From: Minicystis rosea
Lineage (GTDB): Bacteria > Myxococcota_A > Polyangia > Polyangiales > Polyangiaceae
NCBI GenBank assembly: GCA_001931535.1
Contig: CP016211.1
Span: forward strand, 11,020,377 to 11,084,376
Reading direction: 5' to 3'
Length of the DNA: 64,000 bases
Shown here: one piece after another, positions 1-7,778 of the stretch
How positions within the stretch are numbered: the stretch's first letter is position 1
Layout of the letters: the number at the start of each line of letters is the position of its first letter
Position numbers and translations under genes: made by a program
Notes under the pieces: generated by a model
What the model saw: the letters and a program-made list of their open reading frames with translations, nothing else
Told to the model about the DNA's origin: nothing
Databases searched by the model: none

Positions 1-2
1 AC

Positions 3-290
3 AACGTGAAGATCGCCACGCCCCGCTTCCCCTCCAACTGGGAGCTGTCGACTGCACGCGCCATCGAAGTCGTGAAGCTCTTGATCGAAGGCGGCATGGA
101 CGCGAGGGCGCTCTCTGCCGCAGGCTACGGTGAGTTTGCGCCCGTGGCCGGCAACGACGCGTCCGAGGGGCGCGCGAAGAACCGGCGCATCGAGATCGCG
201 CTGGTGCCGAACCTGGAGGAGCTCGTGAGCGTGCCGGGCGCGGAGGCTGCGCCGTCGCCGCCGCCGCCGCCGCACGCGTCGCGGCGCTGA
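3..290 (+). CDS. OmpA/MotB-family C-terminal domain protein, 3' end only
   Basis: The reading frame is open from the window edge to a TGA at 288-290, so the start lies outside. The visible 95 residues have the hallmark of the peptidoglycan-binding OmpA/MotB domain: NWELSTARA, then a GYGEFAPVAGND stretch and EGRAKNRRIEI, which in the family forms the diaminopimelate-binding pocket. Family members are envelope proteins that anchor to peptidoglycan. The tail after the domain is a Pro-rich, Ala-rich extension (about 25 residues), common in myxobacterial members. Whether the missing part is a barrel, a lipoprotein or a coiled-coil protein cannot be told from here. Confidence 0.85.
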   Translation, partial: NVKIATPRFPSNWELSTARAIEVVKLLIEGGMDARALSAAGYGEFAPVAGNDASEGRAKNRRIEIALVPNLEELVSVPGAEAAPSPPPPPHASRR

Positions 291-545
291 GGATCCAAAG
301 CAGAAGCAGCGGCGAGCGCGCGCGTTGCGTGTGAGCGCGGGATGGCGGGTGCCGGCGTGCGACGATCGCGGGCCCAGGCCGCTTGCTGGGGTCCGCTCGC
401 TGGCGCTCGCGGCTGCTGGAGCTGTTGCTGCTGTTGCTGACGGCGCGCGCTCCTGAAGGACGGCGGCGGTTGCTGGAGGTGGCGGGGTTTTGCAGAAGGG
501 ACGCTGGCGGTCGCTGGAGACGTGACCGCCGGCGTGGGGGTGGTG

Positions 546-1250
546 TCATCCAATGGGCTGCGGCGTGGGCTTGTCGCCGTCGCTCGCGCCGGGGACGCGA
601 TGGATCTCCGCGAGATCGTCGAACACCTCCGGCAGGAGCCTCTCCTTGTCTTGCAGGAGCAAGAGCCCCTCGCAAAAGAGCTTCGCCGCGTCGTACACCT
701 TGAGCCACGACTCCCGCGCCGCCTGGACCTCGGGCGTCATCGCGCGGCGCTCGACGCGGCTCTTGCGCACGGCCGAATCGAGCGCAGCGAGCGCGTTCTT
801 CGCCTTCGTCAGCGCGTCGGTCCACGCTTGATGCTCGGGGAGGTCGCCCTGGTGTTGGGCGACCGCGGCGATCGCGTGATCGAGGGCCGGGAGCAGCTTC
901 GCCGGCCGGAGGCGCAGCACGGCCGTGAGCGTCTCGCCGTGAAGGATGGCCCTGACGATGCTCTCCCCGCCCGCGCGCGACTCGGCGTACTTCACCACGC
1001 GTTTGAGCACCGCCCGCGCGCCCGCCAGCGGATCGTCCGCGCCCGCCGCGCCGACGTACGTGGTGATCTCCACGCCGTCCGCCTTCTGGAGCGCCGCGCG
1101 CAAGATCTCGGTCGCGCCGGTCACCCGTTTGGACATCGTGTCGACGGCCGGATCGAAATCGGGATCGATCCCTTTTAGGAGGGCAATCATCTGCTGTGCG
1201 GCAAAGCCGCCATAACCAATGGCTTCGTACTGCGTGATGTAAGTGTCCAC
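546..1250 (-). CDS. conserved hypothetical protein, predicted helical
   Basis: A 234-residue protein that I do not recognise. I place the start at a GTG (1248-1250) because GGAGG lies five bases upstream. The frame is open further upstream (to 1325), but that part is Arg/Gly/Pro-rich and unlike the rest. The protein opens with YITQYEAIGYGGFAAQQMI, contains no Cys other than one near the C-terminus, and is mostly Ala/Leu/Lys/Glu-rich, suggesting an all-helical bundle. There is no signal peptide or membrane segment. It stands alone between the OmpA-family gene and a repeat array, both of which give no functional hint. Confidence 0.6.
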   Translation of the reverse strand: MDTYITQYEAIGYGGFAAQQMIALLKGIDPDFDPAVDTMSKRVTGATEILRAALQKADGVEITTYVGAAGADDPLAGARAVLKRVVKYAESRAGGESIVRAILHGETLTAVLRLRPAKLLPALDHAIAAVAQHQGDLPEHQAWTDALTKAKNALAALDSAVRKSRVERRAMTPEVQAARESWLKVYDAAKLFCEGLLLLQDKERLLPEVFDDLAEIHRVPGASDGDKPTPQPIG

Positions 1251-1448
1251 AAAGACCTCCACGGCGCCGCGCTGGCGCAGTCGGGGCGATGGCCCGCGCG
1301 CCGGGCGACCCCCGCCCAGCGTCATCGAGCCTGTCCGAAGAGGTTATACGGCGCCGAGCCGAGGAATCTTCCCTAGGCCGATTCGATTTGTGGGACATGG
1401 TGCGTGAAGCACGCTGGCACCGAATGTCGAGCGCGTGCCCGCCATGGA

Positions 1449-1784
1449 GAAGGCTCTTCGCACGTTGCGAAGGCACTTTTCGGGGCCGAGGTGTGCCTGA
1501 GCAAAGTTACAAAGCCCAACTCGGCTGCCAAGTTGTGCCTGAGCAAAGTTACAAAGGCCGTTTCGGTTGCCAAGTTGTGCCTGAGCAAAATGGCAAAGGC
1601 CGTTTCGGCTGCCGAGGTGTGCCTGAGCAAAGTTGCAAGGCACGACTCGGCGACCGGAATGGCGCTGAGCAAAGTTACAAAGGGCAACTCGGCTTCCGAG
1701 GCGTGGCCGAGCAAAATAGCAAACGCCGTTCGGCCGGGGAGATGGCGCCGAGCAACGTCGCTGTAGGGAAGTGGCGTGGTGGGG
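1449..1784. repeat. tandem array of 42-bp units, about eight degenerate copies
   Basis: Units start at about 1449, 1491, 1533, 1575, 1617, 1659, 1701 and 1743. The core of each unit reads TGAGCAAAGTTACAAAGG followed by a variable stretch and a CGGCTGCCGAG-like end. The four central copies (1491-1658) are the most alike and the outer ones are diverged. The period is exactly 14 codons. On the plus strand one frame reads as repeats of the type CLSKVTKAVSAAE, but the array is open in several frames on both strands and I see no convincing start signal, so I treat it as non-coding repeat DNA. Unlike CRISPR there are no unique spacers. A related two-unit copy lies at 3418-3501. Confidence 0.85.
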
Positions 1785-1810
1785 GGCCGGGTGCGCGTTG
1801 GCGCTTGGGC

Positions 1811-2323
1811 TCATCCAGGGAGCAGCATGCCAATCCTGGCGGCGACGAGCTTGGCCAGAAATCGCAGCGGGTAGGTGGGATACGTGGGCACGTCGCTCGG
1901 GGCTTCGCCGCGCTCTCCTTCTCGCTTTCTGCAGACGCGCATCTGCACGGGCGGGGCCTCTCCCTGGATCCGCGCGCGGTACACCGAGATCCAGTGTCCG
2001 CGCTCGACCTCGAGGAACATGGCCGAATGGCAGCACGCGGCGAAGACGCGGCGCGTGGAGGACGTCTCGCGGAGCTTGTCGCTCCGCAACGACGCTTCTC
2101 CCTTTTCGCAGGTGAAGCGATCCTTCCGGTAAAGGACGTAGGGCGTCCCGCCTTCGGGATCGCGGATGGGCGGCGCATCGGCGAGCGCCTCGAGGCGACG
2201 AGAGCCTTCCTGGCAATCGTCGCAGTGGCAGACGGCGCTGAGGATGGGCGCGCCGATCAAGGTGAGCTCCACGCCTCCGCAGGCGCACCTCGCCGTCGCG
2301 CGGAGCTTCCGCGTTTGGAACAT
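1811..2323 (-). CDS. GFA/CENP-V-like zinc-binding protein (DUF6151-like)
   Basis: 170 residues. The N-terminus has CACGGVELTL followed about 16 residues later by CHCDDCQEG, the Cys pattern with which glutathione-dependent formaldehyde-activating (GFA)-type proteins bind zinc. A further CEKGE and a CCHS segment later in the protein complete a plausible set of metal ligands. The family is small and cytosolic; enzymatic roles are proven only for few members, so formaldehyde chemistry should not be assumed. It follows an AraC regulator and a VOC protein on the same strand (about 100 bases downstream of the latter), and could be co-transcribed with them. The ATG start and TGA stop are clear. Confidence 0.75.
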   Translation of the reverse strand: MFQTRKLRATARCACGGVELTLIGAPILSAVCHCDDCQEGSRRLEALADAPPIRDPEGGTPYVLYRKDRFTCEKGEASLRSDKLRETSSTRRVFAACCHSAMFLEVERGHWISVYRARIQGEAPPVQMRVCRKREGERGEAPSDVPTYPTYPLRFLAKLVAARIGMLLPG

Positions 2324-2425
2324 CGATGACTCCCGTGCTGGTGTCGTGCGCGCGCGCCGGCCGGCGTGTGCCGGTGCGCGGGCGCTCGTGTCGTGGGGCG
2401 TTCGCCGCGTGAGCGCGGTGACGCG

Positions 2426-2830
2426 CTACTTGCGCTCGGTCAGGCTGAAGAGGTTGCCGGAGTCGTCCACGAACATGGCCTCGACTCCATAAGGGCGATC
2501 TTGAGGCTCGCTCTTGAACTCGACGCCCTTGGCCACGAGCTCCGCGTAGGTCTTGCGGCAGTCGCGCGTGGCGAACACGCCGATGCCGAGCTGGCCCGAT
2601 TGGACGAGCGCGCGCAGCGACGCCATCCCTTCGTCCGCCATCGGGAAGCCCGCGAGCGGCATCAGGACGAGCTCGAGATCGGGCTGCTTCGCCGGGCCCA
2701 CCGTGAGCCAGCGAAAGTTGCCCATGGTGATGTCCGCGCGCACCTCGAAGCCCAGCTTCTCCGTGTAGAAGGCTTTGGCGCGCTCCTGATCGAGAACGTA
2801 GATCGTGGTGTGGGAGAGGCGATCGATCAT
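2426..2830 (-). CDS. VOC (glyoxalase/bleomycin-resistance) family protein
   Basis: 134 residues, the usual size of a single-chain VOC protein formed by two beta-alpha-beta-beta-beta repeats. The start MIDRLSHTTIYVLDQERAKAFY and the end YGVEAMFVDDSGNLFSLTE are the typical first and last strands, with the Glu/His positions that bind a metal in active members partly recognisable. Substrate cannot be told; VOC proteins include lyases, dioxygenases and drug-binding proteins. It lies 42 bases downstream of an AraC-type regulator, an arrangement frequently seen for VOC genes, and is probably controlled by it. Confidence 0.85.
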   Translation of the reverse strand: MIDRLSHTTIYVLDQERAKAFYTEKLGFEVRADITMGNFRWLTVGPAKQPDLELVLMPLAGFPMADEGMASLRALVQSGQLGIGVFATRDCRKTYAELVAKGVEFKSEPQDRPYGVEAMFVDDSGNLFSLTERK

Positions 2831-2872
2831 CGGGGCTCCTCACCCGGCGCGGGCGGCCGGGACGCGGAATCC

Positions 2873-3334
2873 CTATCGCAGCGGGCGCGCTCGGACTTCT
2901 CCGAAATGAACATTCTGCGCCCGCGCATACCGCGCCATGAAGCAGGCCGGGACGAAGAGCGCCGCGAGGCGCTCGGGCACGGCCCCGAAGGCGCGCATCT
3001 GCCGCTGAAACACTTTCGGAGAGACCAACGTCTCGCGCGTGAAGCGATGGCTGAACGTGCCCAGGCTCGCATAGCCGACGGACATGCACACCTCGGTCAC
3101 CGACATGCCATGCGACAGGAGCCGCTTGGCGTGCGCGATCCGCAGTGAGCCGAGGTAACGCCCGGGCGAGACGCCGTAGATCTCCCGAAACAAGCGCACG
3201 AAGTGCTGCTCCGAGAGGCACGCCGTGCGGGCGAGATCCACGACGCGCAGCGCTTCGTGCGATTCGTCGTGCATGCGCTCGCGGGCAGCGGCGATACGGC
3301 GCAGGACGTCGTCGTGGAGTCGAGCCGAGATCAT
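2873..3334 (-). CDS. AraC-family transcriptional regulator, DNA-binding domain only
   Basis: 153 residues. The two helix-turn-helix motifs of AraC proteins are plain: RVVDLARTACLSEQHFVRLF with GVSPGRYLGSLRI, and MSVTEVCMSVGYASLGTFSH with RFTRETLVSPKVFQRQ. The protein lacks the usual N-terminal sensing/dimerisation domain, so any signal must come through the short C-terminal tail (about 50 residues) or from its abundance. First gene of a probable three-gene unit with the VOC and GFA-like genes. It is divergent from the amidase gene across a 360-bp intergenic region, where its own operator probably lies. Confidence 0.88.
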   Translation of the reverse strand: MISARLHDDVLRRIAAARERMHDESHEALRVVDLARTACLSEQHFVRLFREIYGVSPGRYLGSLRIAHAKRLLSHGMSVTEVCMSVGYASLGTFSHRFTRETLVSPKVFQRQMRAFGAVPERLAALFVPACFMARYARAQNVHFGEVRARPLR

Positions 3335-3694
3335 GGGGCCATCGCGGAGGGTAGTCGAAGCGTTGCTGGGACAGGATCCTGCTGATGCTGCCTGGGGTGC
3401 GGTGTGAGCGGGTGAACGTCATCTTGAGCATCGTGGCCAGAGGTCTCTCCCGGGCCGCGTCGCGCGTCGGCAACGTTGCAAAGGGCGACTCGGCGATGCG
3501 GGAAGCGACAGCGCTGGGAGTCAGCCATTGGAGCCTGCTGTGCGCTGGCCGCTCGTCTGCAATGGGTGCCCGCGTGACTTCCCGGGTCTCGCCCGCATTG
3601 ACGCGGCGCGCGGGCGAGCCGGGCGACATTTCCTTTCAGATCGCGCACATCGATCGCACATCGGGCCTCGGTGCTTCGGTAAGCTGCGCTCCCC
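3335..3694. other. intergenic region between divergent AraC and amidase genes
   Basis: 360 bases with no convincing gene. Apart from the two repeat units listed separately at 3418-3501 I see no RNA gene or hairpin with a T-tract. Promoters for the two divergent genes must lie here, but I could not pick a convincing -35/-10 pair in this GC-rich sequence. Confidence 0.5.
3418..3501. repeat. two diverged copies of the 42-bp repeat unit
   Basis: The units 3418-3459 and 3460-3501 keep the period of 42 and the core pattern of the array at 1449-1784, for example GCAACGTTGCAAAGGGCGAC aligned to the GCAAAGTTACAAAGGGCAAC core there. They are more diverged than the main array. Separation from the main array by three genes shows that the unit is dispersed, not confined to one locus. 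Confidence 0.55.
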
Positions 3695-5359
3695 ATGGCG
3701 CTCAAACCCCCCCGCCTCTCCGGTTCGACCTTGGCCGCCGTTCGATTGGCGGCCGAGACCAAAGGCACCGACGCGGCCATCCGCGAAGTGATGAAGCGCG
3801 GCCTCGGCGTCGATCAGCTCTTCGCGCTCCCCGAGGCGTGGCGCGGCGACATCGCGCTCGACACGCGGCCGCTCCGCGCGCGCGAGCCGCGGCGCATCGA
3901 GGCGCGCCCGCAGGCCCTCCCGGTGCGCGCTTGGCCGCGGCCCGCGGCTGCGTATGCGCTGGCGTACGGCGATCGCGTGACCACGCCGCGGCGCGTGGCG
4001 GAGCGCGCGCTCGCCGAGGTCGAGCGGCTGGCGACGCTGCGGCCTTCGATGAACATCTCCATCGCGCAGGATCGCGAGGCCACGCTGCGCGACGCCGACG
4101 CCGCCACCGCGCGCTGGGCGGCGGGCAAGCCGCGGGGGCCGTTCGACGGCGTGCCCTTCCTCGTGAAGGACGAGCTCGACGTCGCCGGCCTGCCCACGAG
4201 CCTCGGCGTGCGTTGCCAGCCGCAGCCCGCGATGGAGCGCGACGCCACGCTGGTCGCGCGCATGCGCGAGGCGGGCGCGGTCATCGTATGCAAGACGGTG
4301 CTCACCGAGTGGGGGATGTCGCCGCTCGGCAACAACGTGAACCAACCCATGCCGCACAACGCGCACGACGTCACCAAGGCGCCCGGCGGCTCGTCGACGG
4401 GCACCGGCGTCGGCGTCGCGCTCGGCGTCGCGCCCATCGGCGCGGGCGGCGACGGCGGCGGATCGATCCGCATCCCCGCGGCGCTCAACGGCGTGTTCGG
4501 CATCAAGCCCACCTTCGGCCGCGTGAGCCGCGCCGGCGACGGCTTCAAGGGCACCGTGGCGCACGCGGGGCCGATCGCGAGCTCCACCGCCGATCTCTCG
4601 CACTTCCTCGACATCGTCGCCTCCGCGCCGGACGCGGCCGACGAGCTCACCGCGTGGGCGCCGCCTCCGCCCGCGGGCGGGTTCGGCGCGCTCTCCGGCG
4701 CGGGCGTGCGCGGCCTGCGCATCGGCGTCGACGAGGCCGACTGGCGCGACGCCAGCGAGCCCGTGGCGCAGGCTTGTCGGGATGCGCTGCGCGCGCTGGA
4801 GCGCGAGGGCGCGACGCTCGTCGACATCAGCCTGCCCATCGCGCACTACGCCTCGAAGGTCGGCTACTTGACCATCGGCCCCGAGTCCTTGGCCGCGCAC
4901 CGGCGCGAGTGGATCGAGCAGCGTGAGCTCCTCGGCGACGATCTGCGGCTCGTGTTCGCCGTGCTCAGCGGCTTCACCGCGCTGGAGCAGCTCGACGCCG
5001 TGCGCCTCCGCGGCGGCATGCGCCGCGAGCTCATGCAGGCGCTCGCGGGCGTGGACGTGATCGCGATGCCGACCACGGCCATCACGGCGCCGCGCTACAC
5101 CGAGGAGGACGAGAAGGTGTCGTTCAGCGATCCGCCGGCCCTCGAAGGCCTCGTGCGCTACACGTTCCTCTGCAACCTCACGGGCAACCCCGCGGGCACG
5201 GTGCCCGTCGGCGTGGACGCGGCGGGCCTGCCGATCGGCCTGCAAATCGTGGGCGACGCGTGGGACGAGGTGCAGGTCCTCGGGGTGATGGCGCACCTCG
5301 AACGGATGGGTGTGGCCGCGGTGAAGCGCCCCCCGGGCGGAATCGATCTCATCGGCTGA
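3695..5359 (+). CDS. amidase signature family hydrolase
   Basis: 554 residues, somewhat longer than the usual 450-500 because of an N-terminal extension of about 100 residues. The Ser-cisSer-Lys triad of the family can be located: Lys in FLVKDELDV (about residue 155), the Gly-Ser-rich GGSSTGTG (about 231) and the nucleophilic Ser in GDGGGSIRIP (about 257). Such enzymes hydrolyse amides: small carboxamides, peptide amides, or Gln in GatA. GatA is unlikely here because no gatB/gatC lies nearby and the sequence around LNGVFGIKPTFGRVSR is that of general amidases. Probably cytosolic; no signal peptide. Followed by a lipoprotein gene 40 bases downstream. Confidence 0.9.
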   Translation: MALKPPRLSGSTLAAVRLAAETKGTDAAIREVMKRGLGVDQLFALPEAWRGDIALDTRPLRAREPRRIEARPQALPVRAWPRPAAAYALAYGDRVTTPRRVAERALAEVERLATLRPSMNISIAQDREATLRDADAATARWAAGKPRGPFDGVPFLVKDELDVAGLPTSLGVRCQPQPAMERDATLVARMREAGAVIVCKTVLTEWGMSPLGNNVNQPMPHNAHDVTKAPGGSSTGTGVGVALGVAPIGAGGDGGGSIRIPAALNGVFGIKPTFGRVSRAGDGFKGTVAHAGPIASSTADLSHFLDIVASAPDAADELTAWAPPPPAGGFGALSGAGVRGLRIGVDEADWRDASEPVAQACRDALRALEREGATLVDISLPIAHYASKVGYLTIGPESLAAHRREWIEQRELLGDDLRLVFAVLSGFTALEQLDAVRLRGGMRRELMQALAGVDVIAMPTTAITAPRYTEEDEKVSFSDPPALEGLVRYTFLCNLTGNPAGTVPVGVDAAGLPIGLQIVGDAWDEVQVLGVMAHLERMGVAAVKRPPGGIDLIG

Positions 5360-5399
5360 AGGAACAATCGCGCTCGCCGCGTCCTCGATCTCGATCTCC

Positions 5400-6353
5400 A
5401 TGAGCCGATCGCCGCGCACCCTCGCCTTCCTCGCTGCTCTCTCGCTCGCCGCCTGCGGCGGCTCACCACCGGCCGGTGACGCCTCGACGCCCGGCGCCGT
5501 CAGCGCCGCGCCGGCAGCGGCGAGCGCGCTGCCTTCGGCGAGCGCCGCGCCCGTGGCAACGGCGGCTGCCACGAAATCGGGCCGGCCCTGCGGAGCGCTC
5601 GAGTGCCGCCTCTTCGATACGCCGGAGGAGGCGCTCGCCGCCGTGCTCGAAGCGAAGCCGCTCGTCCTCGGCATCGGCGAAGCGCACGCGCAGAAGGGCA
5701 TGGAGGGCGTCGACTCCGCGGCCAAGCGCTTCACCGAGCGCTTCCTCCCCGCGCTCCGCGGCAGCGCCTCCGATCTCGTCGTCGAGCTGATGCTCCCGCC
5801 CAAAGGCTGCAAGCCCGCCGAGCAGGAGGTGCGCACGCAGCAGCGCGAGGTGACGAAGCACCAGGCCGAGAGCAACCAGAACGAGTACGTCACCATGGGC
5901 GACGCAGCCCGCAAGCTCGGCGTCATCCCCGATGCGCTGCGCCCGACCTGCGACGATCTCGAGCGCGCCGCCAAGGCCGGCGACGGCGCCATCGCCGCCA
6001 TGCTCGAGACCATCGCGCGCCTCGCGGGCGGGAAGGCGAAGGACCTCGTCGCCCGCAACCAAAAGCTCGGCGCGGACAAGATGGTCGTGCTCTACGGCGG
6101 CGCCCTCCACAACGACGCGATCCCCAAGCCGGAGCGCGCCTCGTGGAGCTTCGGCCCCGAGCTGATCAAAGCCACCGGCGGCCGCTACGTGGAGCTCGAC
6201 GTGTTCGTCCCCGAGTCGATCCAAGACACCGACGCGTGGAAGGCGATGGCGTGGTACGCGCACTACGATCGCGCCGCGCACGCCTCCGCGACGGCCCTGT
6301 TCAAGACGGGGCCGTCGTCGTGGGCGCTGATCTTCCCGAAGACGGCGCGCTGA
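5400..6353 (+). CDS. lipoprotein with TIKI/TraB/ChaN-like GExH motifs
   Basis: 317 residues. The N-terminus is a lipoprotein signal ending LAAC (Cys19), followed by an Ala/Ser/Pro linker, so the protein is probably anchored in the envelope. The folded part begins near LVLGIGEAHAQKG, resembling the GExH motif that opens the metalloprotease-like TIKI/TraB/ChaN/erythromycin-esterase superfamily, and has a second Gly/His motif, YGGALHND, near the C-terminus, where the superfamily has its second metal-binding His. I infer a metal- or haem-binding role; the substrate is unknown. Probably in one transcript with the upstream amidase. Confidence 0.7.
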   Translation: MSRSPRTLAFLAALSLAACGGSPPAGDASTPGAVSAAPAAASALPSASAAPVATAAATKSGRPCGALECRLFDTPEEALAAVLEAKPLVLGIGEAHAQKGMEGVDSAAKRFTERFLPALRGSASDLVVELMLPPKGCKPAEQEVRTQQREVTKHQAESNQNEYVTMGDAARKLGVIPDALRPTCDDLERAAKAGDGAIAAMLETIARLAGGKAKDLVARNQKLGADKMVVLYGGALHNDAIPKPERASWSFGPELIKATGGRYVELDVFVPESIQDTDAWKAMAWYAHYDRAAHASATALFKTGPSSWALIFPKTAR

Positions 6354-6398
6354 TCTTCATCGAGCGGTATCGCCGGACTCGACCCGAAAACGCAACGT

Positions 6399-6464
6399 CG
6401 CAAAAAGCAAAGAGCCCTCTATCTCCCCGCCTTTTTGCGTCTTTGCGCCTTTGCGCCTTTGCGT
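6399..6464. repeat. octamer (CTTTGCGC) repeat with inverted partner downstream of a gene
   Basis: In the gap between two convergent genes the units CTTTTTGCGT, CTTTGCGC, CTTTGCGC and CTTTGCGT run from 6431 to 6464. The nonamer CGCAAAAAG at 6399-6407 is the exact reverse complement of CTTTTTGCG at 6431-6439, so the transcript of either flanking gene could fold into a 9-bp stem with a 23-nt loop. Octamer strings of this kind (GCAAAGGC/GCAAAGAC) occur between genes in many unrelated bacteria; their function is unknown. Here they may serve as a bidirectional 3' end. Confidence 0.6.
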
Positions 6465-6486
6465 TCCTTCTCTCCTCCGAGTGCTC

Positions 6487-7710
6487 CTACCGCCGGAGCC
6501 CCACCTCTTCCGCGCGCACCTCGCGGTGGTGGGCCGTCGTCTTTCCTCGCTCCATGAGGGATTGGAAGCGCACGAGGTCTTGATCCATCGCGTGCTTCGG
6601 ATCGGCCCCGAACATCGAGGCCACCAGGTGACCCACGGCGCCGGCGGGCGGGTTGTAGGACATCTGGATGTCGAGGCGCGTGCAGCTCTCGCCGTCCTTG
6701 TCGAAGCGCACGCTGCCCTCGTTGCTCACGGCGGCGCCGTCGAGGCTGTGCCAGGCGAAGAGCTGGTTCGGCACCCGGCGCGTCACCTCCGCGTCCCACG
6801 ACACGGGGATGTGCGCCGGCCCGTCGGCGACCCAGTGGTAGCGATCGTCGCCGATGCGCTTCACGTCGCGCACGTGGGACATGAAGCGCGGGAAGTTCTC
6901 CACGTCGGTGAAGAACTCGTACACCTCCTCGAGGGGCGCGTGCACGTGGATGGTCTTGTGGAAGTCGACCGCCCGCGTCCCCGCGCCGATGCCGAGGATG
7001 CGCTTGAGCGGGCGGTTGGCCACGTTGCGCGCCAAGATCGCGGCGCCCGCGCCGCCCAGCACGACGCCGAGCTGATTGCGCCGCGCGAGCCCGTAGGCCA
7101 CGAGGCCCGCGCCGGCCGCGCCCATGAAGATGCGCGTGATGGGCGACCAGCGCTCCTGCATCAGCGCGAAGCGGCCGCCTCGGTTGCGCGCGCCGCCCTG
7201 CAACGCGGGCACCTTGTCTTCGGGCTTGTGTGGCTCGAGGCAATCCTCCACGCCGCGCACGCCGGGCACGCTCATGGCACACGAGAGCAGCCGCGCGCGC
7301 TCCTTGGCCAGCACCGGCCCGCGGAGCTTCACGCGCCCGTCCTCTGCCTCCACTTGGATCGCGTGCGGATGCGACACGGCCCTTCCCAGCTTCGAGCGCA
7401 CGCGCTCGACGAGGAGCGTGTCGTTCGGGTGATCGCGGCGCACCATCGAGCCGGCCTCGGCGACCAGGCCGCGCATGCGGTACCCGAGATCGCGGCTGCC
7501 TTTGTCGATCAGATCGCCCACCCGGTGCGCGGTGTGCACGCTCTTGTCGCGCACGAGCGCGCGCCTGCGGGCGCCGCGATCGGGATCGAGCAAGTACATG
7601 AGACCGGCGCCGGCGCCGAGCGCCGATGCGGCCAGCGAGAGCTTGCCCTCGCTCCGTCGACGGCGCGTGAAGAACCGAGACACATCCCTCTTGGCCTTGG
7701 CGAGTTTCAT
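6487..7710 (-). CDS. BON-domain and SRPBCC (cyclase/dehydrase-like) fusion protein
   Basis: 407 residues from an ATG at 7708-7710 with GGGG six bases upstream. Order: a short hydrophobic segment (LAASALGAGAGLMYLL), a BON domain at about 95-165 (LVERVRSKLGRAVSHP through VPGVRGVEDCL), a glycine-rich hydrophobic stretch (about 205-245, GLVAYGLARRNQLGVVLGG), then an SRPBCC/START-like domain (TIHVHAPLEEVYEFFTDVEN to the end). BON domains bind phospholipid membranes or hold envelope complexes; SRPBCC domains bind hydrophobic ligands. The same domain order is common in uncharacterised soil-bacterial stress proteins. The frame continues open upstream of the ATG, but only as antisense of nothing and with atypical sequence. 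Confidence 0.82.
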   Translation of the reverse strand: MKLAKAKRDVSRFFTRRRRSEGKLSLAASALGAGAGLMYLLDPDRGARRRALVRDKSVHTAHRVGDLIDKGSRDLGYRMRGLVAEAGSMVRRDHPNDTLLVERVRSKLGRAVSHPHAIQVEAEDGRVKLRGPVLAKERARLLSCAMSVPGVRGVEDCLEPHKPEDKVPALQGGARNRGGRFALMQERWSPITRIFMGAAGAGLVAYGLARRNQLGVVLGGAGAAILARNVANRPLKRILGIGAGTRAVDFHKTIHVHAPLEEVYEFFTDVENFPRFMSHVRDVKRIGDDRYHWVADGPAHIPVSWDAEVTRRVPNQLFAWHSLDGAAVSNEGSVRFDKDGESCTRLDIQMSYNPPAGAVGHLVASMFGADPKHAMDQDLVRFQSLMERGKTTAHHREVRAEEVGLRR

Positions 7711-7778
7711 CGCTTCCCCCCCGGTGAAATGCCGCGCTTCGAGCGCAGCAATGCGCGTTCCGACCGCGGGGGACGGGC

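Noticed and set aside
1404..1766. A 120-residue protein made of 14-residue repeats
   Set aside because: No ribosome site or signal, the array is open in several frames of both strands, and the outer units decay; non-coding repeat is simpler.
1449..1784. CRISPR array
   Set aside because: The 42-bp units are contiguous with no unique spacers, and there are no cas genes in the window.
3521..6079. An 852-codon minus-strand open frame
   Set aside because: Antisense to the amidase and the TIKI-like lipoprotein, which have clear family motifs.
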